Of a DNA stretch of 64,000 nucleotides, positions 49,701 to 61,700 are shown one piece after another. Below the pieces are notes generated by a model. That model saw only the letters and a program-made list of their open reading frames with translations, was not told where the DNA came from and made no database searches. The stretch is from Montifringilla adamsi. Taxonomy: Eukaryota; Chordata; Aves; Passeriformes; Passeridae. The DNA lies in contig JAGGNK010008337.1 in the NCBI GenBank assembly GCA_017590115.1, positions 8,795,609 through 8,859,608 of the forward strand, in the 5' to 3' direction. Both the position numbers and the translations under genes were made by a program. The stretch's first letter is position 1. Every line of letters starts with the position of its first letter.

Positions 49701-52700
49701 ACTGCCGCTTGCTGGGCCAGCTCCCCAAGGTGAAGTGCTTGCGGAACGGCCGGCGCGAAGGTAAGAGCTACCTGCCCGCAGCCCATGTGGGAAACACAGG
49801 TTTTGGGAGTTGGGACAGTGATGGGGCCATGGGGAGCCTCCTCCATGCAATGGTCAGCAAGGAGGACAGTGGGTCCTGGGAATAAGGGGGGCCCTGATTA
49901 AAGGAAGTGTGATAAAGAGCTGGGATTTGAAATGGATCTCCCCTCTCTCACTGAAAAAGACTGGGACTATTAAGATTTCCAGTGAGGCTCAGCTGTAGCT
50001 TATTAGCCAGAAAATTAGAACAGGCAAAACAAAGCCCCGGGTCTTATTTGTAAAGATGTTAGCTCTAATGAAAAAGAGATCTGCTACTGCTGCTTCTGTG
50101 GGATTTTTTTTTTTTTTTTGATAATTAATTATGTTTGAGAGATTAAAAAGGGCTATATGGAAGATGAATGCATGTCCTACTGGACTGCTGCTGGCAACCT
50201 TTGGAGACATCTCCCCATTCCCCATAGCCTGAATGTGTGTTTCAAATCCTGGTTTGCAGTATTAGGATAACTAAAAACAAAAAAGGTTTTTGGTGCAAAT
50301 CCAAGGCGTGTGTCCAGGTCAGTGTTGGGTTGAAGTGACTGAGGAGGGGAGAAGGTTCTTTTCTCTGTGGATTCTTTCTGCAGAGGCTTTCAGCTCTGCA
50401 GGCCTGGTGACAGGGTGGCATCAGGCCCCATGGGTGTAAGAGACATTCTTGCTTTGGCAGGAGATTAAGGGAGATCTCCACAGACCTGCACCTCCTTCTC
50501 AGCTTTCTCCCCTGTCTTATGGGGGTACTGTGTGCTCATCTCCAGCACCTGAGGGACCTGCAGTTATTGGTGCTCTATGAATCAGCCACAGTGTGGGAAC
50601 TCAACCTTACCTTGCTGAGTACATGACTTAAACTGTGTCCTCCAGGGCCTGCCAGGGTTTGGGAAGGGCAGGGGTGGGTGAAGAAGAATGTACCTACGCA
50701 CGAGATCTTAGGAGTCACAGAGAGAGAGATACAGGGAGATGCAAGTCTGCATTGCAGGAGGAGACCTTGGCAAATTCTGGATGCTCCAGGCTTTGTTCAC
50801 ATGTTCCCTCTACAGCTTACAGGCTGTTGCTTAACCCCTTTCCCCTAGGGAATTTTGGTATGAAAGTCAGTGACCTCTTGCATGAACCTGGTGTGTGGCT
50901 GCTTCCTGAAATCCCATCTCTCTTTATCTGCCGTATGTCCCCTTGTATTGCCACTGTTTCTCCTTCATAAAGAAGTTCTGCTCCCCTTGAGTCACCTGTT
51001 TCCCCTCTTGTTTGATGCGTTCAGCAATCCATTCCCATCTTCAAAGATTCCAAATTCACCGTCATGACCCTGATAAATCAAGCACCTTGAAAAGCCAACC
51101 TTCTTTCCTTGGTGGAAAATGTGTTCCCATTGAGCTGCAGTGCCCTCAGAGTGGGAGAGAGATCTGGGGATCACTGGGACACAGAAGGGGTTGCAGCAGG
51201 AAAAATTAGTAGTCTGAGAAAAGCTTAATTCCAGTTCAGAGTGTTCCCACCCTCAGCTCCTCTGTCCCATTCCCCACTGCCTCACATCTGTGTTAGATTT
51301 GTTGCCTGCAGAGGGTCATGAAAGCATTTTGAGTCACGTTTTGTCCCAGAAGGTGACAGCAGAATTAACTGTGCAAACTACATATTGGCATAAATGCCAT
51401 AAATCAGTAACCTTGGTGGAGCCATTTATTTCTTTGGGGATCTGAGGAAATGCTTGGTATACCTTGCAGCCCTGGGAAGGAGACAATGAACCTGGGCCAT
51501 GTTTTATCTGGGTGGGATTTAGGCAGGTTAAACCCCAGAAGAAGCACGAGTGGAGGAGGCTGGGGATGCTACCCAGCCATCTGGGTAGCAGCTGACATGG
51601 TGTGTCCCTGAACAGGTCTGATCCGGTCCCGAATCCGAGGGGCAGACGTGGCAAAAGCAGGTGTCCTGACCTTCCTGGACAGTCACTGTGAGGTGAATAA
51701 GGACTGGCTGCTCCCTCTGCTGCAGAGGATCAAAGAGGTGAGTGCTCCTGAGAGACCAGAGTCACCCTCAAGGAATGCATCCTGATGTCCCCTTCCTCTT
51801 CCTCCCAGTGGGTGTGACCATCCAACCATAACCAGCTGCAAGCAGGCATCCATGTAAGGGGTACAAAGAGGCCTTTTGGGGTACAAAGTGACCTTTTCTG
51901 GTCTTCTTCCACCCAGCAGGCAGTCTGTGTGACTGGGGGAGAATGTGGGTGGGTGGGACAAGGTGTCTCCTGGGGCAGTGGGACTCTAAGTGGGAAGCAC
52001 AGGTTGAGTGGTGATAGGGGAATACGTGGGCAGTGCTCCAGCAGAGATTTTAATTAGGCTCATGTAAAATGCTCAGTGATGATGATTTAAGGGAGTGACG
52101 GCTCCTTGAATAGGGGCCGAATTTAATTTCATGCAAATTAAGCGCTAATAAATTGATTTAATAGGATTTAAATTCTGCTGATTTCGGAGCAGACAATGAC
52201 ATTCTCCTTTCTCTGGCGGCGACTCTCTCGCCAGACGTGCACACAGAGGCTGCTGGCGCCTTGTCACTCGAGTCAGGGGAGCTCTGTGCCCGTGACCTGC
52301 TGGCAGCAGAGTGCAGGGATTGATACACCATCATCCAGGGTGTGGATGCACTATCCTTTCCCTTCACTGTGCCTTGCTCTTTCACCCTTGCTGCACCTCT
52401 GCTATGCCTCTGGCTCCTGATGGCCAGTGTTAATTACTCAGCAATTTTAGAACTCCTGAGTTGCATTGACATAAGGGCAGCTGAGGAGCAAGGGGATGCT
52501 GAGGTGGTGGGTCATGGAAAATCCTGCCTGGCTGGTGTTCACAATGCCCCTCACCTAAGGCATCCTGCTTTTCACCCCTGCAGATGTGACAGCTGTGATG
52601 GCTGGGCTGTGCATCCCCTCTGTGTGTCAGTGATGGGACCAGGGCAAGGGGGTCACAGCACCAGGTCAGGTCCCTCCATGTGGGCGAGGGCAGTCAGTGC

Positions 52701-55700
52701 TGCTGGCACTTGTAGCACTGTGCTGGAGAGGTCCCAACCTTGGTTTGCAGGCTGAGACACAGAGCTGCTGATAGATGGAAATGTGATGGAAATGGTCTGT
52801 TCATATCATTGATCGTGGCTCCAGTAGAGTTATGAGAACACATGCTGTGATATCCCACTGGAGCCTCGTGGCTCACCTGTCCAGGGTGGGATTTACTGCT
52901 AAGCTTTACAGCATCACTTGTTCCTCTGAGCTTTTTAAAGGCAGGCATTCCTTGCTTTTTGCCAAAGCCCTGCTTGTACTTCAGTAAGGAGTATCCAGAG
53001 CAATTGCCTCTTTCCCAGGCAGAGCTTTTGATGTGTTTTGTAAGGAGAAGGGCAGTGAAGGCAGTAGGAAGGGGGTTGGCAGATCTGCTTTCCCACACAG
53101 CTCCAGGATGGTGCCTCATGTATCCAGGGTAGGTGAATGTGATTGCCATGGACAGCATCACCATAGGAGTTCCAATGCCTTGTGGTCTGAATGCAGCATC
53201 AAACACACACATCACCTCTGTGAACTCTTCTGGATTGAATCTTTCCCCAGCTGGAAGTAAGGCAGTCTCTAAGCTTGCAGTGCTGCTCATGCTGCCCTGA
53301 CCTTGCCCAGTATCTTGCAGCCTCAGGCAGCAGGGGAGATGTACTACAAAGAGTGCTGAGGAACCTGCAAAGCCAGAGGGGTCCCGCATGCCTGCTTTTA
53401 AACTGCTCACAGAAGCTGCAGGATAAGGGCAGAGTCCTCAGGCTCCTTCTTCCAGGCCCACCGTACCCATCCTTGCCAGCAGGGTTAAGGTATTGATCAG
53501 TGAAGTGTATGAAATGTTACTGCTGCCACCTTCAGGCTGTGCTCTAGCGGTGGGCTCCCTGGCCAACTGCTCCATGAGGATCAGCTGCCTAGGAGGAGCA
53601 TTTTCTCACTCTGTTGCTCCCAGGAACAGCCTGTTTTGAGCTAATGTGCTTTAAGTTCCAAGGAAATGAGTGATGAGTGCCTCAAGGCACACCCATCACT
53701 TTTGCCACCACAGCCCAGACACCCCACTCTTTGCTTCTCTTATTTTCTCAGCCAGAGCAGCTATTCCTGCACTTTCCATGGTGGGAAGTGCCAGAGCCCA
53801 TGGGTGCCACCATGCACCCGTGTGGAGGTGCCCCTCGAGCTCCACCTCGAGCTTTCCCAGCAGCTGATGGTTTTACGTAACCAGCATATGGATTTGGAGA
53901 CAAGCAGGAAGAGCAAGGGATGGAGTGTGGGGGAGAGAGAGAGGGTCTGGGGGATCTCAGCCCTGTGCCTGTCTCAGGGAGCAGCAGTGATGGTCAGTGT
54001 CTCACACCAGCATGTTTGCAAACACGTGGCTGAGAGTGTGGGCCCAGGCTCTTATTTTACTTATGGAACAAATATCTCCAAAGTCATTAATGGTGGATTT
54101 CAACTGAATAACTTTTCTAAAAATGTAATTATCCATCCCAAGGTATTTTTGCAGTATGACTCAGCGAGTTCATCCCAGAACTGGATTTGCAAATGGCACT
54201 GGGATGAGCCAGTGAATGGTGACCCCCCACTCCCAGCTCAAATACCCCCAGCCTGCTGCTTTGCTGGAGAAAGGAGACCCATGAAGGGCAGCCTGCCTAA
54301 TCTTTGCCTAATCCTGCTATGGGGACAGAGGAGCAGCTGTGGCCCTTTTGGTTGTCCATTACAAGGTCAGGATGTGGAGGCTGAGAGTCACACTACAGCC
54401 TAGGCCCTTCTCCAAGGCTGAAATACATCTGTTATCTTCACGAGCATTTTCAGAGTTTTTTCCTGTTGGTTTAGCTCCATGCATTGGTGTGTTTGAGAAG
54501 GGCGTTGCAGAAATGAATTCTCAGGTTTGTGAGAGAGAATTGAAGGTTTGGGTGTTGTTAATATTAACATGCCCTGATATGGGTGGGTAGCAAAAAAACC
54601 AGAAAGATGAAGCTGCCTATAATAAGATCTGGTGCTCAGCCCAAAATAAATCATAGCAACAGCACTGTGCTCTTGAGCATGCCGTGCTTTTCTCTTGAGG
54701 GTCAGAGAGACCTTCATGAAAGCTGAGCAAATGTATATGTTCTCAGGACCTGGCAGGGAAAGTGAGGCAGGGAGAAGACAGCACTGCTCAAGGTTAGTTA
54801 GCATTTTGCAGTAGTGCTCTCAGCCCAGATGTGAAGGGGATTTTCTTACAAGAAGTTGTGGTGTGCAGTGAGTAACAGTGGAATTGAAACTGGGGGTGGG
54901 TGTCAGCTAGCTAGAAGTGCTAACTAGGAAGATGCTTGAGGGGCAGGTTTTAAATGAGTGGATGCAATCCTTTCCCTACACTGCTCAGCACACAAAGCAG
55001 ATGCTTTGCTTAAAACCTTCCCCCTCGCCTCAGGCAGCTGAAGGATGCTTGGCTGTACTGAGCTGTGGCAGGCTGGGGGACGCTGTGCAGCAGCCAGGAT
55101 AGATTTGGTGGGTTTGAAAGGCTCGCCCTGCTTGGATGTGGCTTGTGTTTCCCCATGCAGTACAGAGGTGCAGCAGACTTTGCCCTTTTCAGTGAGATGT
55201 TTGACTCACAGAAAGTGATGGTGAGACCCCTGGCTTGACCCTGTAATGGAAATACCAAGTATTTGTCATGCTCAATTGGAAAATCAGCTCTAGTCCAGCT
55301 CCCAGCTCATGGCCTTTGGTTGCTTCTTCCTACAGCTGCATTTGAATACTTCTTTGTCAGGACTAATTTCTAAAACAAAGTCTTTCCCCAGTGAGAGAGC
55401 AAGCCCGAGTGTGCTCAGATGCTTTGCTTTGTATAGCTGTGAAAAACAATTTGATCTGGTGAGGGTAAAACCTTGAAGTTTGAGCTATAATTGGAGTTTG
55501 GGATTTTTGAAAAGAAAAAGGGAGATAAGAGACCAGTCAAAGCTGTCAGAGTCTCTTCCTCCTGTAGATATTTTTGTTCATAACTGTTGGTATAATCTCT
55601 TTGCCCATAACAAGATGTTAATTAAATCACCACCAACTATTTTGAATAAATCAGGTCTTTCTTTTTTTAACCCTTTCACAACTTTGGCAAAACTAACTGT

Positions 55701-58700
55701 ACTGCCGTAGTTGGTGCATTTAAAAGAATACCAATATTGAAGCTATTTGGCTGTGTTTTTCCTCTGTCATTTCAATTGCCTGTTTGTCACTTGACTTCTG
55801 AAATCCAGTTAAAAGTATTTAAGGGAGGTGAAAGGGGAATATTTTGGTGAATTTGTAAAAGGCAGAAGGAGCTTTGCATCCAGCCCAGCTGGCTGCCAAG
55901 TACAGGCACAGTCTGAGGAGGAGGAGGCAGTGAGGGACACTTGTCCCTGACAAAACTGAATGACACCAATGTTTCCAAGCACTTGATGTCTCCAGGAGTT
56001 TGGAGCCCCTTGCCTAGTTGGAATGGTGTCATCTGAAGTCACGGGTGTTTTTGCTTCTCCTTTGCAGGATCCCACCCGGGTGGTCAGTCCCGTTATTGAT
56101 ATCATCAACCTGGACACTTTTGCCTACGTGGCAGCTTCCTCAGACCTCAGAGGAGGTGAGTCCAAGCCTTGTGCACGTCCTATGGGCATCTATTCCGTGG
56201 TGGGAATGTGCACTGGCCTTTGCACCACACCTCTGTCTCCTGCTGCCTCACAAAAAAGCACATGAGCGCTGCTCGGTGCTGCTCCCAGGCTGGGTGTGGT
56301 GTGAGCAGTGTGCTTGCTGCACTGGATGAGGTGGTCAAGAGGAAAGAAGGGTCATGTCAGAGCCACCCTGGGCAGCACTGGAAGCGACAGGAGATGGGAG
56401 ATGTCTAGGCAACAACTGGAGGATGAAAGTGTAGTGCTTATTAGTATGCCTGTGCTATTTGGAGCACACGGTATCCATCAGAGCGTGCTTCTGTGTGCAC
56501 AGGGGGACTAGGTTTCAGCAGCTTTAATTCTGACTTTTCCTGCCTTTGGAGCACTTGACTTGGAAATTGTAATGCAAGGTGCTGTTTCTTGTTCATATGT
56601 AGTAGTGAAATATGTTAGGCATTGGACTCTTCTCTCAAGAGCTGTGTCTCTGTGGCTGAAGTCATTTGAAAGTGGGGAAAATGTTCCATCAAACACAGCT
56701 TCTGCAGTCTGCATTGCTTCCTAATCCATATCAATTTCTAATTTCCCCATGGCACTTCTCTACTCTGGTTTTAGGTTTTGACTGGAGTCTGCATTTCAAA
56801 TGGGAGCAGCTTTCCCCGGAGCAGAAAGCCAAACGACTGGATCCCACCGAGCCCATTAAGTAAGTCTGGAGGGGGAAGGAAGCACCTGCTGGGGCAGGAC
56901 AGCCTTCTCATGTGACCTCACGTGTGTCCCCATGCTCCACAGCAGTGTGCAATCTCTTCCAGGACAGCTCTGAACTTCTAGTATCTCTAGCAAGCTCCTG
57001 GCTAGCCTGGGGTTTGCAGTGCAGTTTCACATTCCAACACTGAAGCCTTGGAATGCCACAAAGATGGAAAGGGTGTGTTTGTGGTTACTGGGGTTTTGGT
57101 AGTGGTAAGGATTATGATTAGGGGAACAGCCCAGTGCTGTAGCAAACTGCGTCTCTCAGTTCAGCTACCACTTAAGAATAAGGCAGTGTCCTCATGATAA
57201 ACTTGGTGTCTAGCCCAGCCTTCCCAGGTCAGCACTGCTCTTCTGTACCTCACTGAGGACTCCTCAGAAATGGGGATGTGCAGGGGAGGGAGCACAGCTG
57301 ACCAGGAGAGGAGGTGCCATCTGTCCTCATGCCGTGGGATGGAGGGGTCCTTCATTCTGCTGGAAATCTCTGCTGGCAGCAAGCCTGGTGCTGGTGTCTG
57401 CAGCCCCAGCCAGGTGTGAGGCGTGGAGGACTCCAAGTGTTTGGGAAGCTCAGGGTCTCAGAAGGCTCCCAGGGGAGAAGAGCACTGCTTCTCCTTAGGA
57501 TGCTGCTGTTAACAGGAGCTCTCACTGGCTTCCCAAAGGCTGGCCTTGCATTCCTGATCACTCTGCAATCACTGTGGAGATTAGCCTGGGCACAGCAATC
57601 ACCCCAGCTCCTCCCAAGCCTATACTGAGGCATCCACACTGTCTCCAGTTGAATGGAGATGGGACTTGTGCCAGCAAACAGCAAGGCTCCTCAAGCTATC
57701 TTCTGGGTCTGCCCTCCCCTCCTCCACGGGCCTTCTCTGTGCAGTTTTCTTAGCTAATCTGAAGAAAGAAAAATAACCCTGGTTTGAAATAAAGATCACA
57801 CAGCTAGTGATGGCTTTTAAAAAGCCCTTCTGAATTGGCTCTGCCTTCCTCTCCCCGGTGGAATGGTGCTCTTAATAGGCTGGCTCCAGGCAAAAAGCCC
57901 GTCTGAGTGAATAACCCCCGAGTGCTAAGTGCATTTTTGATGCTGAAGCCTACAATCAGGGCTGTCAACTTTGGGCTTGTAGGAGTTGTGCTGACGGGTG
58001 CATTAGCCAGTCATTAAGTGCCAGGCAATTTATGATTGGCAGCAGAACACCAAGGCAACTGAAAGAAAGGCTCAGATGCATTTTGGGGTGTTTTGTCCTT
58101 TTCTTGGTGAGAAGGTGATGTCCTGGTCATGGAAGAGGAGGCAAAGGGAAGGGCTTCTTCCGTGCATCCAGGTGCTGCAGCAGTGCTTGAGGGTGTGTCC
58201 TGTTCTCCTTGTCCATTCTTCAGGACACCCATCATTGCTGGGGGGCTCTTTGTGATCGACAAGGCCTGGTTCAACCACCTGGGGAAGTACGACAGTGCCA
58301 TGGACATCTGGGGTGGAGAGAACTTTGGTGAGTTGTTCTTCATCCTCCTGGGCCTTGCTGTATTGGCTTCCCTTTCTGAGTCATGCTGGATGGATACAAG
58401 GTCATTTCAGGCTTCACTTTGAATATTCTGGGTGGTTTCCCCCATTTACATTGATAGGTTGGGGTCTTAGGAGAGTGAGAGATCCAGCAAGGAGGAATGA
58501 TGGGAAGTGAGCAATTGTTGGCCCTTGGGACTGCCTGCCTTCCATGCTGCTTTGATTTCCTGTAGGTAAATACCTTCAACCACACAGTTTCCAGCTTTGG
58601 TGTTACCAACAGATGAGAGAACGCTACATGCACCCTTCTATTCCTTCCTGATCTTATTTTCGCCTCAATAAAGCAAAGAATTTATCTTAATCAATTCATG

Positions 58701-61700
58701 ACAGCATTTCCAAGCTATGAACTGAGGTATCAGTCCCTCCTTGAGTTGGCAGAGTACCTGAAGCTGTAGCTCCATCAGCATGCAGCAAACAGGTGGCAGA
58801 GTACCAGGGCTGCTTATCCATTCCTGTATCCCTGGGTGGCTGGGAGCTGCCCAGCTCTCTCTGATACTGTCACTTTTCCTGCACCAAAAAAAAAGGGTTG
58901 AGCTCACCTAAATTCTGTCACCTCTGTACCTTATCATGGGACAAAATGGATATAAAGAAATCTCCTGCAAGCACACTTGAGAGGGCACATGAAAGAGGTA
59001 ACAGCCTGTCCCTTGTCCCCTTGTCAAGCAGAGCTGGGTCGGACTGGGCTGTTCTCCCTTTGGAGCTGCAGTGATGCTGTGGATCAGAACAATAGACTGT
59101 ACCCACAAAAGAAGGGGGAGGCACTCGATGTCAGGCAGGCAGATCAGAACCTGGCTTTAATAGCTTGCACCTCTGGGGAGTGGGGCTAGCCAGGAAGGAA
59201 GGCTCTTGTGTCTCCACACACACAGCAATTGTCAGTCATCCAAGGGAGCAGATGCTGCTGCCTTGCAGTAATCCATCCACTGCCTGGCACTGGTGTTTCC
59301 TTCACATGCCTTGTCCCTCTGGATATATTTTATTTATTTCTATCTTGTTATGCAGTAGGAATCTCTCTCTTTTCATGCTTTCTCTCTGTGCGTGCATGTC
59401 TTGCATTTGAAGTGACCCAAAGTACCTGAGTGGGGTGGCTGTGAGGAAACCTGGGAGGGGAGTGGCAGCCCTCCCACCCTCCCCTGCTGGATCAATAGCC
59501 CAAACAAAGCATTCAAGAGGGGAACTAGACAGGAGAAGAGCAGGAGAGGAGCTGCCATGCTGTGCCTGACCTGCTGTCTGTCTGTGCTCGTCATTGGTCT
59601 CTGACAGGAGCCAGCAGGAGCTGCTCCTGGGAGATGAACAGTGACAGAACAGCCTGCTCCTGGGAGAAGCTCCATCCTGGCAGCTTGTCCCATGCCCTGT
59701 AACAGCAGGCATTGTGCTCCTTGTGCCTGGTTATGACCCATCCTGCAGAGGAGAGGTTTCCCTTACTGGTGCTATGCCCCAGGAGGCTGGTCCTGACCAA
59801 ACGTGCACTGGCAGGGGTACTACGGCCTCCTGTGACAAAGGAAAGCAAAATCAAGGTTAACATTGCAACAACAAAGTGCAGGTCTGCATAGCAGCAGGAC
59901 AGATCCCATCTTGCTGCTTTTCCTGGGAGCAGAAGCATGCCTGGCTCACAGCTCCACCTCCTGCAGGTGCAGCAGTCGAGGACAGTGTCCCATCTCTCCT
60001 TTGCACCCTGCTGGCCCTGGCCAGCTCTGGGCAGGGAATGGACAGCAGGAGCTGACCTGCTTGTTTTGGGCACTGGCAGTGAACCATGCTCTTCCTGGTA
60101 GCTCAGTCCTGAGGAGCAGCACTGCTGCCCTTAATGTTATTGATGGGACAGCTGGAGGGGGCTGGAGGCTTCAGGCAGAACAAAAGTGAGTGTGTTTGGC
60201 TTTGAAGGAGAACACCACAGGTGTTTTGCATCTTAAATGTACTGAATTCCCTGTAGATGAGTAATGGCAAGAAGGACTTGCAGGCCAGCAAGAAGTGCTG
60301 GAGGTATTTTGCTGAATGAAGGCCAAGTCCAGCACAGCCCAGCATGTACTGCTCACATCCCCTCCTGGGGGTCACTTGGAGGGGCCACGTGCACTGACAG
60401 CATCTCCTGAGGGTCAAGGGAAGCATGGTGTTGGTTCCTGCTCCCCTGGCTCCTCTGAGCTGATCCTGTACCATGCTTTAGTTGGTGCTTCAGTTTGCCT
60501 TCCCTTGTGGCACTTAGCCTGTCTGGAGATCTTGTTACCTGCCATGGATAGCTCCATGGGTGATCCCTCCCTGTGGAACTCTGTGCTTTTATTGTTCCTC
60601 CTGTACCTGGGGCAGGCTCTGCAGGGTGCAACTAGCCTGAAGCAGAGAGCTCAGACTCCTCAGCATCTCCTGTGCACTGTGTCCTCATTCCAGTTCACAA
60701 TACACAGAGATGACCTCTTCACTAGGCTTTGAAAAAACCAGGCAAGGACTGAATGGTGTGAGTGTTTCAGCACACCAGGGAGCTGCTCTTCTCCCAGGCC
60801 GAGCAGAAGGACCAGAGGAGGGGAGAGCAGCTTGCAGCAGCCACGCTGTGCTCCACAGCTGCTCAGCTGGTTGTCCCCTTGTATTGGGTGCCCTTATGAC
60901 TGACACAGCAGTGCCAGCTGAGAGGCCAGTGCTGTGACACACAGACAAGTGACAGCAGCAGCCACGTGCAAGGAGAGCCGAGAGCAGCAGCTCAGAGTGG
61001 CCGCATCCTGCCATAATCTCATTTCCCTGCAGCTGTGATTAAGCTTGCTCCCAGTATAGCACCAGGACATGGCACAAGGGCACGTTTTATTGGCCTCTTA
61101 ATACCCAGCACTGGGCAAAGTGGTGAGGCTCCAGCTGCTGTTGGCAGCTCTTGCCTGTAAACACGGCAGTGAAGGGAAGGGGAGGGAGTTTCTGGGAAGG
61201 AATAGTGCTCCCTGCTGTGCTTTCCCACCCTGCCATTGCTTATCCCTGCTGCCAGGGCCAGCTGTTGGGGATGGGATCAAAGCCTTGAATTTTGGATCCA
61301 GGCATCAAGGCAAGAAGGCTTTGCAGCTGTGTCAGCCTTCCTTTCCATCAGCTCAGGAGCAGGCGGGTGTGCTTGGGAGCGGGATGGGAGCAACATGAAC
61401 CTGGATCCCGCCTCTGCAGCAGCTCAGGGCTGAGCCCTGTGTGCTCAGGGGGCTTTGGAGCTCCAGGCTCCAATTGGCCTTTGCTCCCTGAAGCTGTGAG
61501 CTGTTCTTGGAGGGATGGAAGCCTTGTAAGCCAGCAGTGCCTGCCCTTAGAGGAGGAGGAGTCCTGTTGGCACTGCCCAATTCCTGCCACAGGTGCTTGT
61601 CTTGCCAGCATCCGACCTGGGGACACGTCATCCTTGTGCTGGCATATATGAGGGGACTGCTGGGAGCACAAGTTGGCAAAGACAATGGGTGTTCTCCTGT

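Noticed and set aside
52694..53410. 238-codon minus-strand frame in intron 6
   Set aside because: No motif or domain recognised and no promoter or splice context; taken as chance.
53666..54403. 245-codon plus-strand frame in intron 6
   Set aside because: No family resemblance, no splice-compatible fit to GALNT14, and its composition changes sharply in the middle (AT-rich block at 54050-54180).
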